A stretch of DNA of 7,750 bases. Source: Capsulimonas sp. GTDB taxonomy: Bacteria > Armatimonadota > Armatimonadia > Armatimonadales > Capsulimonadaceae. Each line of letters begins with the position of its first letter. Position 1 is the first letter of the stretch. Location of the stretch: assembly GCA_025963815.1 (NCBI GenBank), contig JAOQAA010000065.1, positions 1 to 7,750 on the forward strand, in the 5' to 3' direction. This document shows, piece after piece, positions 1-6,389 of this stretch. The translations under genes were made by a program, and so were the position numbers. The notes below the pieces were generated by a model, which saw nothing but the letters and a program-made list of their open reading frames with translations, did not search any database and was not told where the DNA came from.

Positions 1-10
1 TGTATTGACG

Positions 11-49
11 AAAAAACCCATGAGAAATCGTGGGTTTTTTCTGTTTTTT
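11..49 (+). terminator. Intrinsic terminator reading rightwards, for a gene left of the window
   Basis: Positions 11-20 pair perfectly with 31-40 (AAAAAACCCA / TGGGTTTTTT). On the + strand RNA the stem extends inward by a U-G wobble (21/30), G-C (22/29) and A-U (23/28), leaving a GAAA tetraloop at 24-27. It is followed by TTTTTTCTGTTTTTT. On the minus strand the 21/30 wobble becomes a C-A mismatch, so the + reading folds better. A gene entering from the left on the + strand, convergent with the reductase, is the likely owner, but none of it is visible here. It may also act as a back-up stop for minus-strand transcription. Confidence 0.75.
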
Positions 50-68
50 AAGTAAATTCACGCTCTGC

Positions 69-107
69 AAAAATGTAATGAGGGCCGCTTCAACTAAGAA
101 GCGGCCC
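69..107 (-). terminator. Terminator hairpin behind the reductase gene
   Basis: A perfect 10-bp GC-rich stem (82-91 with 98-107, GGGCCGCTTC / GAAGCGGCCC) has a 6-base loop and lies 39 bases after the reductase stop codon. On the minus strand it is followed by TCATTACATTTTT, a somewhat delayed U-tract. On the + strand it is followed by CCATTTGTGTTTTT, so it could work in both directions. Its position between two converging transcripts fits a shared terminator. Confidence 0.65.
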
Positions 108-146
108 CCATTTGTGTTTTTGGTGGACGAGAGTGCGTTGCGTCGC

Positions 147-1799
147 CTACGCGGGCACGGCCTCGGCGGCGGCGCGGGTGGGAAGGTCGGGAGCGCCGAC
201 GATCGTTTCGACGCCCAGGATCGCATCCAGCTCTTCGTTGGTGTGGCGGTGCGCCCAGTGCGCGAAGCGCTCCTGGTTCTCGCGGGTTTCCTGGAAGTTC
301 TTGATGACATTCTCGAGCGCGTACTTCACCAGATGCGCCGGAACCTTGCGGTGGATCGCCTTCGTGAAGGTCGCGTCCTTGCCCAGGTCGCCGCCGACAT
401 GGATGTCGAAAGCCTCAACCTTGCTTCCGTCGCCCATCGTCGCCATACAGCCCTGGAGGCCGATGTCGCCGACATGGTGCTGGGCGCAGGAGTTCGGACA
501 TCCGTTCATATTGATCTTAATCCCGCGCTCGTACGGCTCGGGTGTGACCATCTCCAGGTGGGAGATGACGTCCTTGATGCGCAGCTTGGTTTCCGTCAGC
601 GCCAGGTTGCAGAACTCGATACCGGTGCACGACTGCGCGCCGCGGCGGATGGTGGGCACTTCCCACGCAAAGCCGGCGGCGGCGAGCTCGGCCTTAGCGG
701 GTTCTAAGTTCGCTTCGGCGATGTCGGGGATCAAGCAGTTCTGGATATTGGTGAGACGGATCTCGCCGCTTCCGTACTTCTGCGCGACGTCGGCCACGAC
801 ATTCATCTGCGCGTCGGTCCAGCGTCCGGCCAGAATGCACAGGCCGATCCAGTAGAGGCCTTCTTGTTTCTGCGCATGAATGCCCACATGGTCGCGGAAG
901 GTCTCATCGGAGAACTCGAAGCCGGGCGCGGCCGTATCGGGCGACCAGTCGAGCTTCTTGCGGACTTCTTCGGTGAACTTCTCCGGACCCCATTCGGCCA
1001 TCAGGTACTTCAGGCGGGCGCGGGTGCGCTTTTTGCGCAGCTGGCTGGCGTCGCGATAGCACTCGGAGATCGCGCGCTGCACATCCACGATCTTCTCGAT
1101 CTGGTCGGCGGGCACGAATATGTCCAGCTGCTTGGCGATATGCGGCTGCAGCGAAATGCCGCCGCCGACAAAGAAATGATAACCAACCACGCCGTCGCTT
1201 TCGCGCTTGTAAGCGATCAGGGACGCGTCGTTGATCTGTGGCACGGTGCTCTGGATCGCGGAGCCTTCCACGGCGATCTTGTACTTGCGCGGCAGGTCAC
1301 TAAAATCTTTGTTCAGATGGAAGAAATCCTGGATTGCGTCAGTCACAGGGCGCGTATCGACGATTTCGTCCGGATCGAAGCCGGCGGCGGGGGACGCGGT
1401 CACGTTGCGCGCGATGTCGCCGCAGGCGCCGGCGCTGGTCAGACCGGTCGCTTCGAGTCGCGCGAAGATGTCGGGAAACTGCTGGATTTCCAGCCAGTGC
1501 AGCTGGATCGTCTGGCGTGTCGTGATGTCGCTGAAGCCGCGTCCGTACTCGGTCGTCAGACCGATGATCGCGCGGAACTGCTCGTTGTTCAGACGGCCGC
1601 CGGGCACTTTGATCCGCATCATGAAGTGGCCTTCGTTCGGCCGCTGCTGATAGACGCCCCACCACTTGAAGCGCATGAAATCGCCGGAATCGATCGTATC
1701 GAACCCATCCGTCGCATAACGGTAGATGTCCGCGCGTACGTCTAGACCGTCCTTTTCCCGCTTCAGGCGTTCCGCCTCAATAATCTTCTCTTCACTCAT
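147..1799 (-). CDS. nirA: Ferredoxin-dependent nitrite/sulfite reductase (siroheme and 4Fe-4S)
   Basis: 550-residue cytoplasmic assimilatory reductase that catalyses a six-electron reduction of sulfite to sulfide or nitrite to ammonia. Two ferredoxin-like half-domains (about 45-115 and 305-375) alternate with two siroheme/4Fe-4S domains. The cluster and siroheme ligands are visible as Cys391 and Cys397 (CTGIEFC) and Cys434 and Cys438 (NGCPNSC). From memory it resembles mycobacterial SirA/NirA most closely: WWGVYQQR (Tyr50) and GACGD (Cys126) match the segments holding that enzyme's Tyr-Cys crosslink. LPRKYK carries Lys174 where plant nitrite reductases have Asn, which leans towards sulfite, so the symbol is a family label. 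The start at 1799 is chosen for its strong Shine-Dalgarno site; an in-frame ATG at 1850 has none. The tail after residue 530 is Ala/Pro-rich and probably disordered. The gene has its own promoter and no partner gene in the window. Family very sure, substrate uncertain. Confidence 0.95.
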   Translation of the reverse strand: MSEEKIIEAERLKREKDGLDVRADIYRYATDGFDTIDSGDFMRFKWWGVYQQRPNEGHFMMRIKVPGGRLNNEQFRAIIGLTTEYGRGFSDITTRQTIQLHWLEIQQFPDIFARLEATGLTSAGACGDIARNVTASPAAGFDPDEIVDTRPVTDAIQDFFHLNKDFSDLPRKYKIAVEGSAIQSTVPQINDASLIAYKRESDGVVGYHFFVGGGISLQPHIAKQLDIFVPADQIEKIVDVQRAISECYRDASQLRKKRTRARLKYLMAEWGPEKFTEEVRKKLDWSPDTAAPGFEFSDETFRDHVGIHAQKQEGLYWIGLCILAGRWTDAQMNVVADVAQKYGSGEIRLTNIQNCLIPDIAEANLEPAKAELAAAGFAWEVPTIRRGAQSCTGIEFCNLALTETKLRIKDVISHLEMVTPEPYERGIKINMNGCPNSCAQHHVGDIGLQGCMATMGDGSKVEAFDIHVGGDLGKDATFTKAIHRKVPAHLVKYALENVIKNFQETRENQERFAHWAHRHTNEELDAILGVETIVGAPDLPTRAAAEAVPA

Positions 1800-1807
1800 G
1801 ATGCAAA

Positions 1808-1814
1808 CTTCCTC
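1808..1814 (-). promoter_or_regulatory. Shine-Dalgarno site fixing the reductase start
   Basis: GAGGAAG lies 8 bases before the ATG at 1799. The in-frame ATG at 1850, which would add 17 residues (including two Cys and a Trp), has no such site and lies inside the predicted 5' leader, so the shorter protein is preferred. Confidence 0.8.
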
Positions 1815-1853
1815 AATGACCCAGCAAACTTCAAACAACCGCATCGCCATTTG

Positions 1854-1881
1854 AATTGTTTACTAATTTTGGTTGACAATT
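1854..1881 (-). promoter_or_regulatory. Dyad at the reductase transcription start, candidate operator
   Basis: AATTGT at 1854-1859 is the inverted repeat of ACAATT at 1876-1881. The same stretch also holds CTAAT and ATTAG arms on the minus strand and two similar direct elements on the + strand (GTTTACTAAT at 1858 and GTTGACAAT at 1872). It is AT-rich in a GC-rich genome and begins at or just after the predicted transcription start. This fits an operator for a dimeric repressor answering to nitrogen, sulfur or iron-sulfur status. No regulator gene is in the window and I do not recognise the motif. Confidence 0.4.
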
Positions 1882-1888
1882 AGGATTC

Positions 1889-1918
1889 ATTATACCGCTC
1901 TGGAAAATCTTTTTTCAA
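1889..1918 (-). promoter_or_regulatory. Sigma70-type promoter of the reductase gene
   Basis: On the minus strand TTGAAA (1918-1913) is followed after 18 bases by a perfect TATAAT (1894-1889). The predicted start near 1882 gives a leader of about 80 bases. An AT-rich inverted repeat (1911-1917 with 1925-1931, TTTTTCA / TGAAAAA) overlaps the -35 element and could be a regulator site. The promoter lies just after the end of the channel gene, so the reductase is probably an independent transcription unit. Confidence 0.7.
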
Positions 1919-1956
1919 GACGCGTGAAAAACCGGTGAAAAGGGAGGATTTGGGAG

Positions 1957-2793
1957 TTATGCGAAGGCGATGGAGGCTTCGCCGAGACGCTTGTGGATCA
2001 GACCGCGCAGGGCGAGCTGCGCTTCCATCAAGTGGGTGGGGGAAGTGACGAGGCAGGAGACGCGCAGGGTGATCTTCGCGGCGTCCATCGCGCCGAGGCC
2101 CTGGACCTTGGGCGCTTCTTTCAATTCGAGATCCGCGCGCTCTTTCATGAGTTCTTCGCCGGCCTTCTCAATAATTTCGGTCGCCTGGGAAATATCGGCG
2201 GCGGCGGCGATCCCTACTTCGATATAGGTCGCGACCGGGCCTCGGCTCTGATTGCAGACCTGGGTGATGTCGCCGTTGGAGAGGATGTTGAGCTTGCCGA
2301 CTTCGTCCCGGATCAGGGTCGTGCGCATCCCAACCGTCTCTACAGTCCCGGTGACGGATCCGATCGTGACGAAATCGCCGACGGAGTACTGGTTCTCCAA
2401 AAGAATAAAGAAGCCTGAAATCACGTCCTTGACGAGCTTTTGTGCGCCGAACCCGACAGCGAGGCCGGCGACGCTTGCGGTGGTCAGCAGGGGAAGTGGG
2501 TCGAGATTGAACGCCCGAAGCAGCATCACGCCGAAGACAAACATCAGCAGATAGCTGACGATGCTGTTGAGCAGCCCGGCGAGCGTTTTGACGCGTGCCG
2601 CCTGCGCGGCGCTGGACGTACGCTCGGTCTTCGCCGCCATTGGCACGATGACGCCGCTGATCAGCCGCCTAAGGGTGAACCGCAGCAGGACGTAGACCAA
2701 TAAGATCAGCAGGACGTGACCGGCGGTGTCCCGGGCGGTCACGAGAAACGTCTTCCAAAATTCTGGGTTGAAGATCTCGCCGAGTATATGCAT
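1957..2793 (-). CDS. Small MscS-family mechanosensitive ion channel
   Basis: 278-residue inner-membrane protein of the small-conductance mechanosensitive channel family, which releases ions and small solutes on sudden turgor rise. Hydrophobic segments lie at about 24-48, 73-94 and 100-132. The last is the pore helix, with the Ala/Gly-rich face ASVAGLAVGFGAQ (106-118) followed by KDVISGFFILLENQYSVGD, the family signature. A beta domain (about 138-180) and a mixed alpha/beta C-terminal cage domain (about 187-278) follow. The length matches E. coli MscS (286) and B. subtilis YkuT. No clear Shine-Dalgarno site precedes the ATG; a possible promoter just upstream would give a nearly leaderless mRNA. 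It follows the flagellar genes by 66 bases, so read-through is possible, but no functional link to them is implied. Family sure; gating and selectivity not readable. Confidence 0.93.
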   Translation of the reverse strand: MHILGEIFNPEFWKTFLVTARDTAGHVLLILLVYVLLRFTLRRLISGVIVPMAAKTERTSSAAQAARVKTLAGLLNSIVSYLLMFVFGVMLLRAFNLDPLPLLTTASVAGLAVGFGAQKLVKDVISGFFILLENQYSVGDFVTIGSVTGTVETVGMRTTLIRDEVGKLNILSNGDITQVCNQSRGPVATYIEVGIAAAADISQATEIIEKAGEELMKERADLELKEAPKVQGLGAMDAAKITLRVSCLVTSPTHLMEAQLALRGLIHKRLGEASIAFA

Positions 2794-2801
2794 CGCCGCT
2801 T

Positions 2802-2831
2802 ATGTTAGCACGCGGGGCGTGACTCGGTCAA
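2802..2831 (-). promoter_or_regulatory. Possible sigma70 promoter of the channel gene (leaderless)
   Basis: On the minus strand TTGACC (2831-2826) and TAACAT (2807-2802) are 18 bases apart, matching consensus at 5 of 6 and 4 of 6 positions. Transcription would start about 2 bases before the ATG at 2793, which would explain the missing Shine-Dalgarno site. A small palindrome (CACGC-N3-GCGTG, 2809-2821) sits in the spacer. Confidence 0.4.
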
Positions 2832-2859
2832 GCCCGCCCGTGTGCTTCACAGCAGCGAT

Positions 2860-3252
2860 TTAGAGTTTCTGATCCATGAATCGGGCCGTTCCCCGTGCAT
2901 TCATCATCTGGGCGCGGGCGGTCATGGGAGTGCTGGAGGCGTAGGCCGCGCGCACTTTGCCCTGGCGGCGCAGGTCGCCTAGCTCACGGCGGATCTCGCC
3001 GATCCTGGCGAAGAGCAGGCGCTGGGCCGTTTCTTCGCTGGCGTTGATCCGGTTGGCAAGCGATTGAAGCGAAGGATCGGCGTCGATCATTTCCCGTGCG
3101 CCACCGAGCATCCCGATGACTACGTGCTTTTCCTGCAATATCCGATCGAACTTCGGCATGTCGTCCGATTCCAGCGCGGCGATCTGGGCGGCGGAGAGCG
3201 TAAGCAGCTTCTCAAACGTCTGGCGGTTTTTAGCCGTTGCGGACAATGGCAT
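2860..3252 (-). CDS. fliT: FliT/FlgN-like flagellar export chaperone
   Basis: 130-residue, mostly helical cytoplasmic protein. Residues 1-95 read as a long amphipathic helical bundle (FEKLLTLSAAQIAALESDD, then a second helix about 65-95 rich in Arg/Glu). The C-terminal tail (about 100-130) looks flexible and ends in RFMDQKL, a tail type I associate with FlgN/FliT-like proteins. FliT-type proteins hold the cap protein FliD ready for export; FlgN does so for the hook-filament junction proteins. The FliT label rests mainly on its place directly after fliD and fliS (49-base gap). The frame stays open upstream to 3447, but that part overlaps fliS; the ATG at 3252 has a good Shine-Dalgarno site. 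Role class fairly sure, exact partner not. Confidence 0.65.
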   Translation of the reverse strand: MPLSATAKNRQTFEKLLTLSAAQIAALESDDMPKFDRILQEKHVVIGMLGGAREMIDADPSLQSLANRINASEETAQRLLFARIGEIRRELGDLRRQGKVRAAYASSTPMTARAQMMNARGTARFMDQKL

Positions 3253-3260
3253 CGTCAATT

Positions 3261-3267
3261 CTCCCTT
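3261..3267 (-). promoter_or_regulatory. Shine-Dalgarno site fixing the FliT-like start
   Basis: AAGGGAG lies 8 bases before the ATG at 3252. It rules in the 130-residue protein over a 195-residue reading that would run into fliS. Confidence 0.75.
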
Positions 3268-3301
3268 ACCAATAGCAATTGTTCTTGTACAGAGTGTCCT
3301 C

Positions 3302-3742
3302 TCAAGCGGCCATGCGGCGCCCGGAGGTATCCGCCGATGTCGTGATTGAGGTCGGGGCCTTGCTGGCCTGGCATTGGCGATCCACTTCGACCCAAGCCTC
3401 GCGCAGCTCGCGCAGGGCGTGGATGACTTCCTCGACCTTTGCCGCATCGTCGTGCGTATTAGCTTCGGTCAGGGCTGCGTGCATGCGCGTATAGACGGAT
3501 TCCAGGGACTTCGACACAGAACCGCCCGCTTCATAATCGAGCGTATTCAAAAGGTGAGCAACGATCGCCTGCGCCTTGACAATGAAGATCCCTTTCTTCT
3601 CATATTCCTTGGCCTGTATCGCCGGGATGGACTGGTTCAGAAAGCGGATCGCTCCGTCGTAGAGCATCACCACGAGACGGGTCGGCGTCGCCGTCTCCAC
3701 GGCGGTGCGTTGATACTGGTTGTAAGGATTCGATAAGCTCAT
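3302..3742 (-). CDS. fliS: Flagellar export chaperone FliS
   Basis: 146-residue cytoplasmic chaperone that wraps the C-terminal helices of flagellin, keeps it from polymerising early and presents it to the flagellar type III export gate. The family pattern is clear: NPYNQYQ at 5-11, the first helix LVVMLYDGAIRFLNQSI (about 23-39), the segment AIVAHLLNTLDYEAGGSVSKSLESVYTRM (about 59-87), and the last helix around LRELREAWVEV. Bacterial FliS proteins are usually about 125-135 residues; the extra length is a Ser/Thr-rich tail after about residue 124. The ATG is preceded by CAGGAG; from that site's AGGAG core to the ATG is 11 bases, slightly long. It follows fliD by 57 bases with no promoter or terminator that I can see, so it probably shares the fliD transcript. 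Confidence 0.95.
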   Translation of the reverse strand: MSLSNPYNQYQRTAVETATPTRLVVMLYDGAIRFLNQSIPAIQAKEYEKKGIFIVKAQAIVAHLLNTLDYEAGGSVSKSLESVYTRMHAALTEANTHDDAAKVEEVIHALRELREAWVEVDRQCQASKAPTSITTSADTSGRRMAA

Positions 3743-3799
3743 AAGTGTGAGTGCTCCTGAAATTAAACGGACATCTTCAGTGATTACGGTCTACGATCG

Positions 3800-6160
3800 T
3801 TAATTTTTGCTGCTGCTATAATTGGGCAAGTTAGCCGCCTGCGCCGCGAACGCCGTGCCTTGCGATTGGAGCGAGCTCATTCGGGTCTCCATATCGCTAA
3901 ACATCTGCGTCAGATAATCCTGGTAGGTGCTCACGGAGTCGTTGGCGGCGGTGATTTCCTTCTCCACGGCCGTGATCTGATCGGTCAGCGTCTTTTGCGC
4001 GCTGGTGACAGCCCCGTTTTCCGGATCCAGCATCTGCGCGATGCTGGAGATCAGCGAATCGGCCACCCCATGCGTGATTTTGGTATGTCCGAAGGTTCCG
4101 GTCGTCGAGGCGCTGATGAGCAGCTGCAGGCCCTCGGTGTTCGGATTGCCGACGTTTCCACCAAGGATCTGTCCGATACCGGTCGCCAGCTCACCGTTGA
4201 TCGTGCCGTGGACATCCGTTCCCGTCGTGACGACGGGGGCGGCGCCGAGACCGGTGCTGGTGGCGCTGGCCGCCTGGTCGGAAGCGACATTGAAGTTGGA
4301 GGCCGCGCCGTAGCGCTGCGTCGAGATTTTTAGCGTATTCGTCGTCGAGTCGATGCTTGCGTAGACCGTGCTGTTCAAGTTACTGTCGCCGTTGATCTGG
4401 TTGACGGTGTCCTGAAGCGTGTTTCCCTTCGCCAAAGTGATCTTGACGCTGCTTGTGAACGATGCGCCGGTGAACGTCAGCGTTTCGGCTGCGGCGGCAG
4501 GGCCGGTCTGCGCGATGGAGGCGACCGCCCTCGTTTGGGTCGCTGGCTGCGTGATGTTCACCGCGTATCCCGCCCCCGTCGTTCCCTTGGTCTTGTCGCC
4601 GCCGATAACATACTGGACATTGGAATCGTCGGTCGTTCCCGAAAGTCCGAAGAAGCTGGAGACTTTGTTGGAGTCCGTCTGCAATGCATTGGTGAGCGTG
4701 CTGGAATCGAGCGTCAGCTTTCCACCGTCTCCCATTTTGATGCCCAGGCTCATCAGTGTCGATCCGCCGCTCGCGATACCCAGTGTCCGCGACAGTTGGG
4801 TCTGGATCGATGTCAGCGTGGAGTCGCCGAAGAGCGGCGCGGTCGCCGCCGTTGTTCCGGTGGCGGCGGTGGGAGCCGTGAACTTGTTCTGAGCCGCGAC
4901 ATAGTCTTGAATGTCGTTGTAAGCCGTCACAAAATCGTTGACGGACTTGACGATCGACGCGGTGTCCTGGCTGATGCTGAGGGTCGTTGTTCCTGGCGTG
5001 GCCACCGTGCCGGAGAGAAGCTTGATGGAGGCGCCCTGAATGGCGTCCGTGACCGTATTGCTGGAGCGCGTCAAGGCCAGGCCGTCCAGCGTAAACTTGG
5101 CGTCCGCGGCGTCGGTCACCTTGTTGGCTGCCGCTGCGCCCTGCTGCAGCACTCCCAGGCTCGCCAGAACATTGTTGGAGTCCGTAAACGTGGGGCTTGA
5201 TCCGACTCCGACGATTTGGAGCTGCTGTTTGCTGTAGGGAGACACATTGCCGTTCGCGTCAGGAATGCCGACGATCTGCGCAGTTACGCCCGTCACTCCA
5301 GCGGCGTTGATCTTGTTGGCGATGTCCGTGAGCGTGTCACTGTTCAAATCGATCGCCACATCCGCGCCGTCGCTGACGCCGGCGATATGCACCGTCCCGG
5401 AAGCGGCTGTTCCCGCCGCCGCTCCCATCAATGTCCCGACAACGCCCGTGGCGCCGGTGAGGGACATGGAGGAGGCTCCGCTATAGGCGTTTCCTGATTG
5501 ATTGTAGCTCAGGGGCTGGCGGATGGCGGCGGCGCCGGTCGCCAGGCCGAGACTGGAAAGGAGCGTTCCGGAGCCGATGTCGGCGGCGGAGATGGCGTTG
5601 GCCGTTCCCGTGGCGTTGCTGGTGAGCGTCATTCGGTAATCGTTGGCGCCGACAGTGACGATGGTCGCCGTGACGCCCGCCTTGGCGGCGTTGATGCGCG
5701 TCGCGACGTCGTTCAAGGAGTTCTGTGCGTTGACGCTGATCTGCTTGCCGTTCAGTGTGAACGAACCTGTCACGCCAAGCGCCGCCGTGGCGGTCGCGTT
5801 GGAGTTCGTCACCAATTTCTGCGCCTGCGCCAGATTAGTCACGACCAGCTGATGATCTCCCACGGGGGTGGTGGAGTAGCTTGTGATGCTGGCGACGGTC
5901 GCGGTGGATGAAGCGGCGCTGGTGGCTTTATACGTGGACGCCTGACCCAGTGTCGCCGCCGAAGCTTTCAGAGTGGAAAGCTTTGTGTTGACCGTGCGCC
6001 ATTCCGTCAGTTCCGAATTATAGCCGTCGTCTTTGGTGGCGAGGGCGGCGATCGGCTTCTGCGCAAGCGTCACCATTTTCGTGATGATCGAGGCCGTATC
6101 GATTCCGGAAGACAGGCCGCCGATAGTGATTGCTGAGGACGATGTGGACGTTGTAGCCAT
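3800..6160 (-). CDS. fliD: Flagellar filament cap protein FliD (hook-associated protein 2), enlarged
   Basis: 786-residue exported protein that forms the cap at the filament tip and directs flagellin folding and insertion. The N-terminal D0/D1 region is canonical (ITIGGLSSGIDTASIITKMV, 11-30, then a helix to about 72). Hook-IN-like motifs lie at about 133-168 (GSFTLNGKQI... RINAAKAGVTATIV), 255-297 (GTVHIAG... KINAAGVTGVTAQIV) and 564-603 (ASFTSSVKITL... QINGDSN). The FliD C-terminal domain begins near 353 (AKFTLDGLALTRSSNTV) and runs to SSFFGLSG (501-508). About 180 residues (510-690) then separate it from the terminal coiled-coil helices (698-776). Common FliD proteins are 450-500 residues. 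No Cys is present, as often in exported flagellar proteins. The start is fixed by conserved N-terminal sequence and by AAGGAA 8 bases upstream. A SigD/sigma28-type promoter precedes it. Identification very sure. Confidence 0.96.
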   Translation of the reverse strand: MATTSTSSSAITIGGLSSGIDTASIITKMVTLAQKPIAALATKDDGYNSELTEWRTVNTKLSTLKASAATLGQASTYKATSAASSTATVASITSYSTTPVGDHQLVVTNLAQAQKLVTNSNATATAALGVTGSFTLNGKQISVNAQNSLNDVATRINAAKAGVTATIVTVGANDYRMTLTSNATGTANAISAADIGSGTLLSSLGLATGAAAIRQPLSYNQSGNAYSGASSMSLTGATGVVGTLMGAAAGTAASGTVHIAGVSDGADVAIDLNSDTLTDIANKINAAGVTGVTAQIVGIPDANGNVSPYSKQQLQIVGVGSSPTFTDSNNVLASLGVLQQGAAAANKVTDAADAKFTLDGLALTRSSNTVTDAIQGASIKLLSGTVATPGTTTLSISQDTASIVKSVNDFVTAYNDIQDYVAAQNKFTAPTAATGTTAATAPLFGDSTLTSIQTQLSRTLGIASGGSTLMSLGIKMGDGGKLTLDSSTLTNALQTDSNKVSSFFGLSGTTDDSNVQYVIGGDKTKGTTGAGYAVNITQPATQTRAVASIAQTGPAAAAETLTFTGASFTSSVKITLAKGNTLQDTVNQINGDSNLNSTVYASIDSTTNTLKISTQRYGAASNFNVASDQAASATSTGLGAAPVVTTGTDVHGTINGELATGIGQILGGNVGNPNTEGLQLLISASTTGTFGHTKITHGVADSLISSIAQMLDPENGAVTSAQKTLTDQITAVEKEITAANDSVSTYQDYLTQMFSDMETRMSSLQSQGTAFAAQAANLPNYSSSKN

Positions 6161-6181
6161 TGTGAGCTTTCCTTATCGGAG

Positions 6182-6214
6182 AGTGATCTTCATCCCTGGA
6201 GCGTGAGGATCACT
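6182..6214 (-). promoter_or_regulatory. Leader hairpin just upstream of the fliD ribosome-binding site
   Basis: On the minus strand AGTGATC (6214-6208) pairs with GATCACT (6188-6182). After one C-A mismatch, TC (6206-6205) pairs with GA (6191-6190), leaving a 13-base loop. The loop's 3' part holds AGGGA (6197-6193). A second ANGGA match, AAGGA (6174-6170), overlaps the Shine-Dalgarno site 7 bases downstream of the stem. This arrangement resembles a CsrA-controlled leader. The hairpin is seen in the sequence; the CsrA link is inference. Confidence 0.45.
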
Positions 6215-6260
6215 GCTTTCATAAAATCGCGGCGCATTTGCCAACGCCCGTATAACACTA

Positions 6261-6288
6261 ATATCGGCTGTCCGGCGCAGTATCTTTA
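6261..6288 (-). promoter_or_regulatory. SigD/sigma28-type flagellar promoter driving fliD-fliS-fliT
   Basis: On the minus strand TAAA (6288-6285) and GCCGATAT (6268-6261) are separated by 16 bases, matching the SigD/FliA pattern (TAAA-N15 or 16-GCCGATAA/T). The predicted start near 6254 gives a leader of about 94 bases. It lies after the flagellin terminator and before fliD, where a late-gene promoter is expected. A sigma28-family factor is therefore expected in the genome; none is in the window. Confidence 0.8.
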
Positions 6289-6340
6289 GATCAGATCTCG
6301 TAGAATTACCTGTTTTGGAGATACGGGGATATGTCAGATT

Positions 6341-6382
6341 TGAAAAGAAACAGCGGCGCGGACCGAAGTCCGCGCCGCTGTT
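6341..6382 (-). terminator. Intrinsic terminator of the flagellin gene
   Basis: A perfect 15-bp stem (6349-6363 with 6368-6382, mostly G and C) closes a 4-base loop. On the minus strand the loop reads C(UUCG)G, the extra-stable tetraloop, and is followed by TTTCTTTTC. It lies 33 bases after the flagellin stop codon. It should separate flagellin transcription from the fliD operon. Confidence 0.92.
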
Positions 6383-6389
6383 GAACTGT

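Noticed and set aside
864..1745. Long + strand open frame of 293 codons opposite the reductase
   Set aside because: It is the antisense shadow of a well-conserved enzyme; the product is unfamiliar, with periodic low-complexity composition typical of GC-rich antisense frames, and no convincing ribosome site.
1800..1850. ATG at 1850 as the reductase start
   Set aside because: No Shine-Dalgarno site, while the ATG at 1799 has GAGGAAG at 8 bases; the extra residues do not resemble the family N-terminus.
1873..1896. TTGACA on the + strand followed by a TATA-like box as a rightward promoter
   Set aside because: The spacing is only about 12 bases and no + strand gene follows; the TATAAT belongs to the minus-strand promoter.
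2809..2821. CACGC-N3-GCGTG as a terminator after the FliT-like gene
   Set aside because: Five-bp stem, three-base loop and no U-tract on the minus strand.
3253..3447. Upstream extension of the FliT-like frame to an ATG at 3447
   Set aside because: It overlaps the end of fliS, is Arg/Pro/Ser-rich and unlike the helical protein that follows; the ATG at 3252 has a good Shine-Dalgarno site.
3793..3800. Palindrome ACGATCGT at the end of fliD
   Set aside because: Only 8 bases, no U-tract or promoter context; likely chance.
4535..5200. + strand open frames opposite fliD and fliC
   Set aside because: All lie antisense to clear flagellar genes and reflect the Ala/Gly/Thr-rich, GC-rich codons of those genes; none has a recognisable product.
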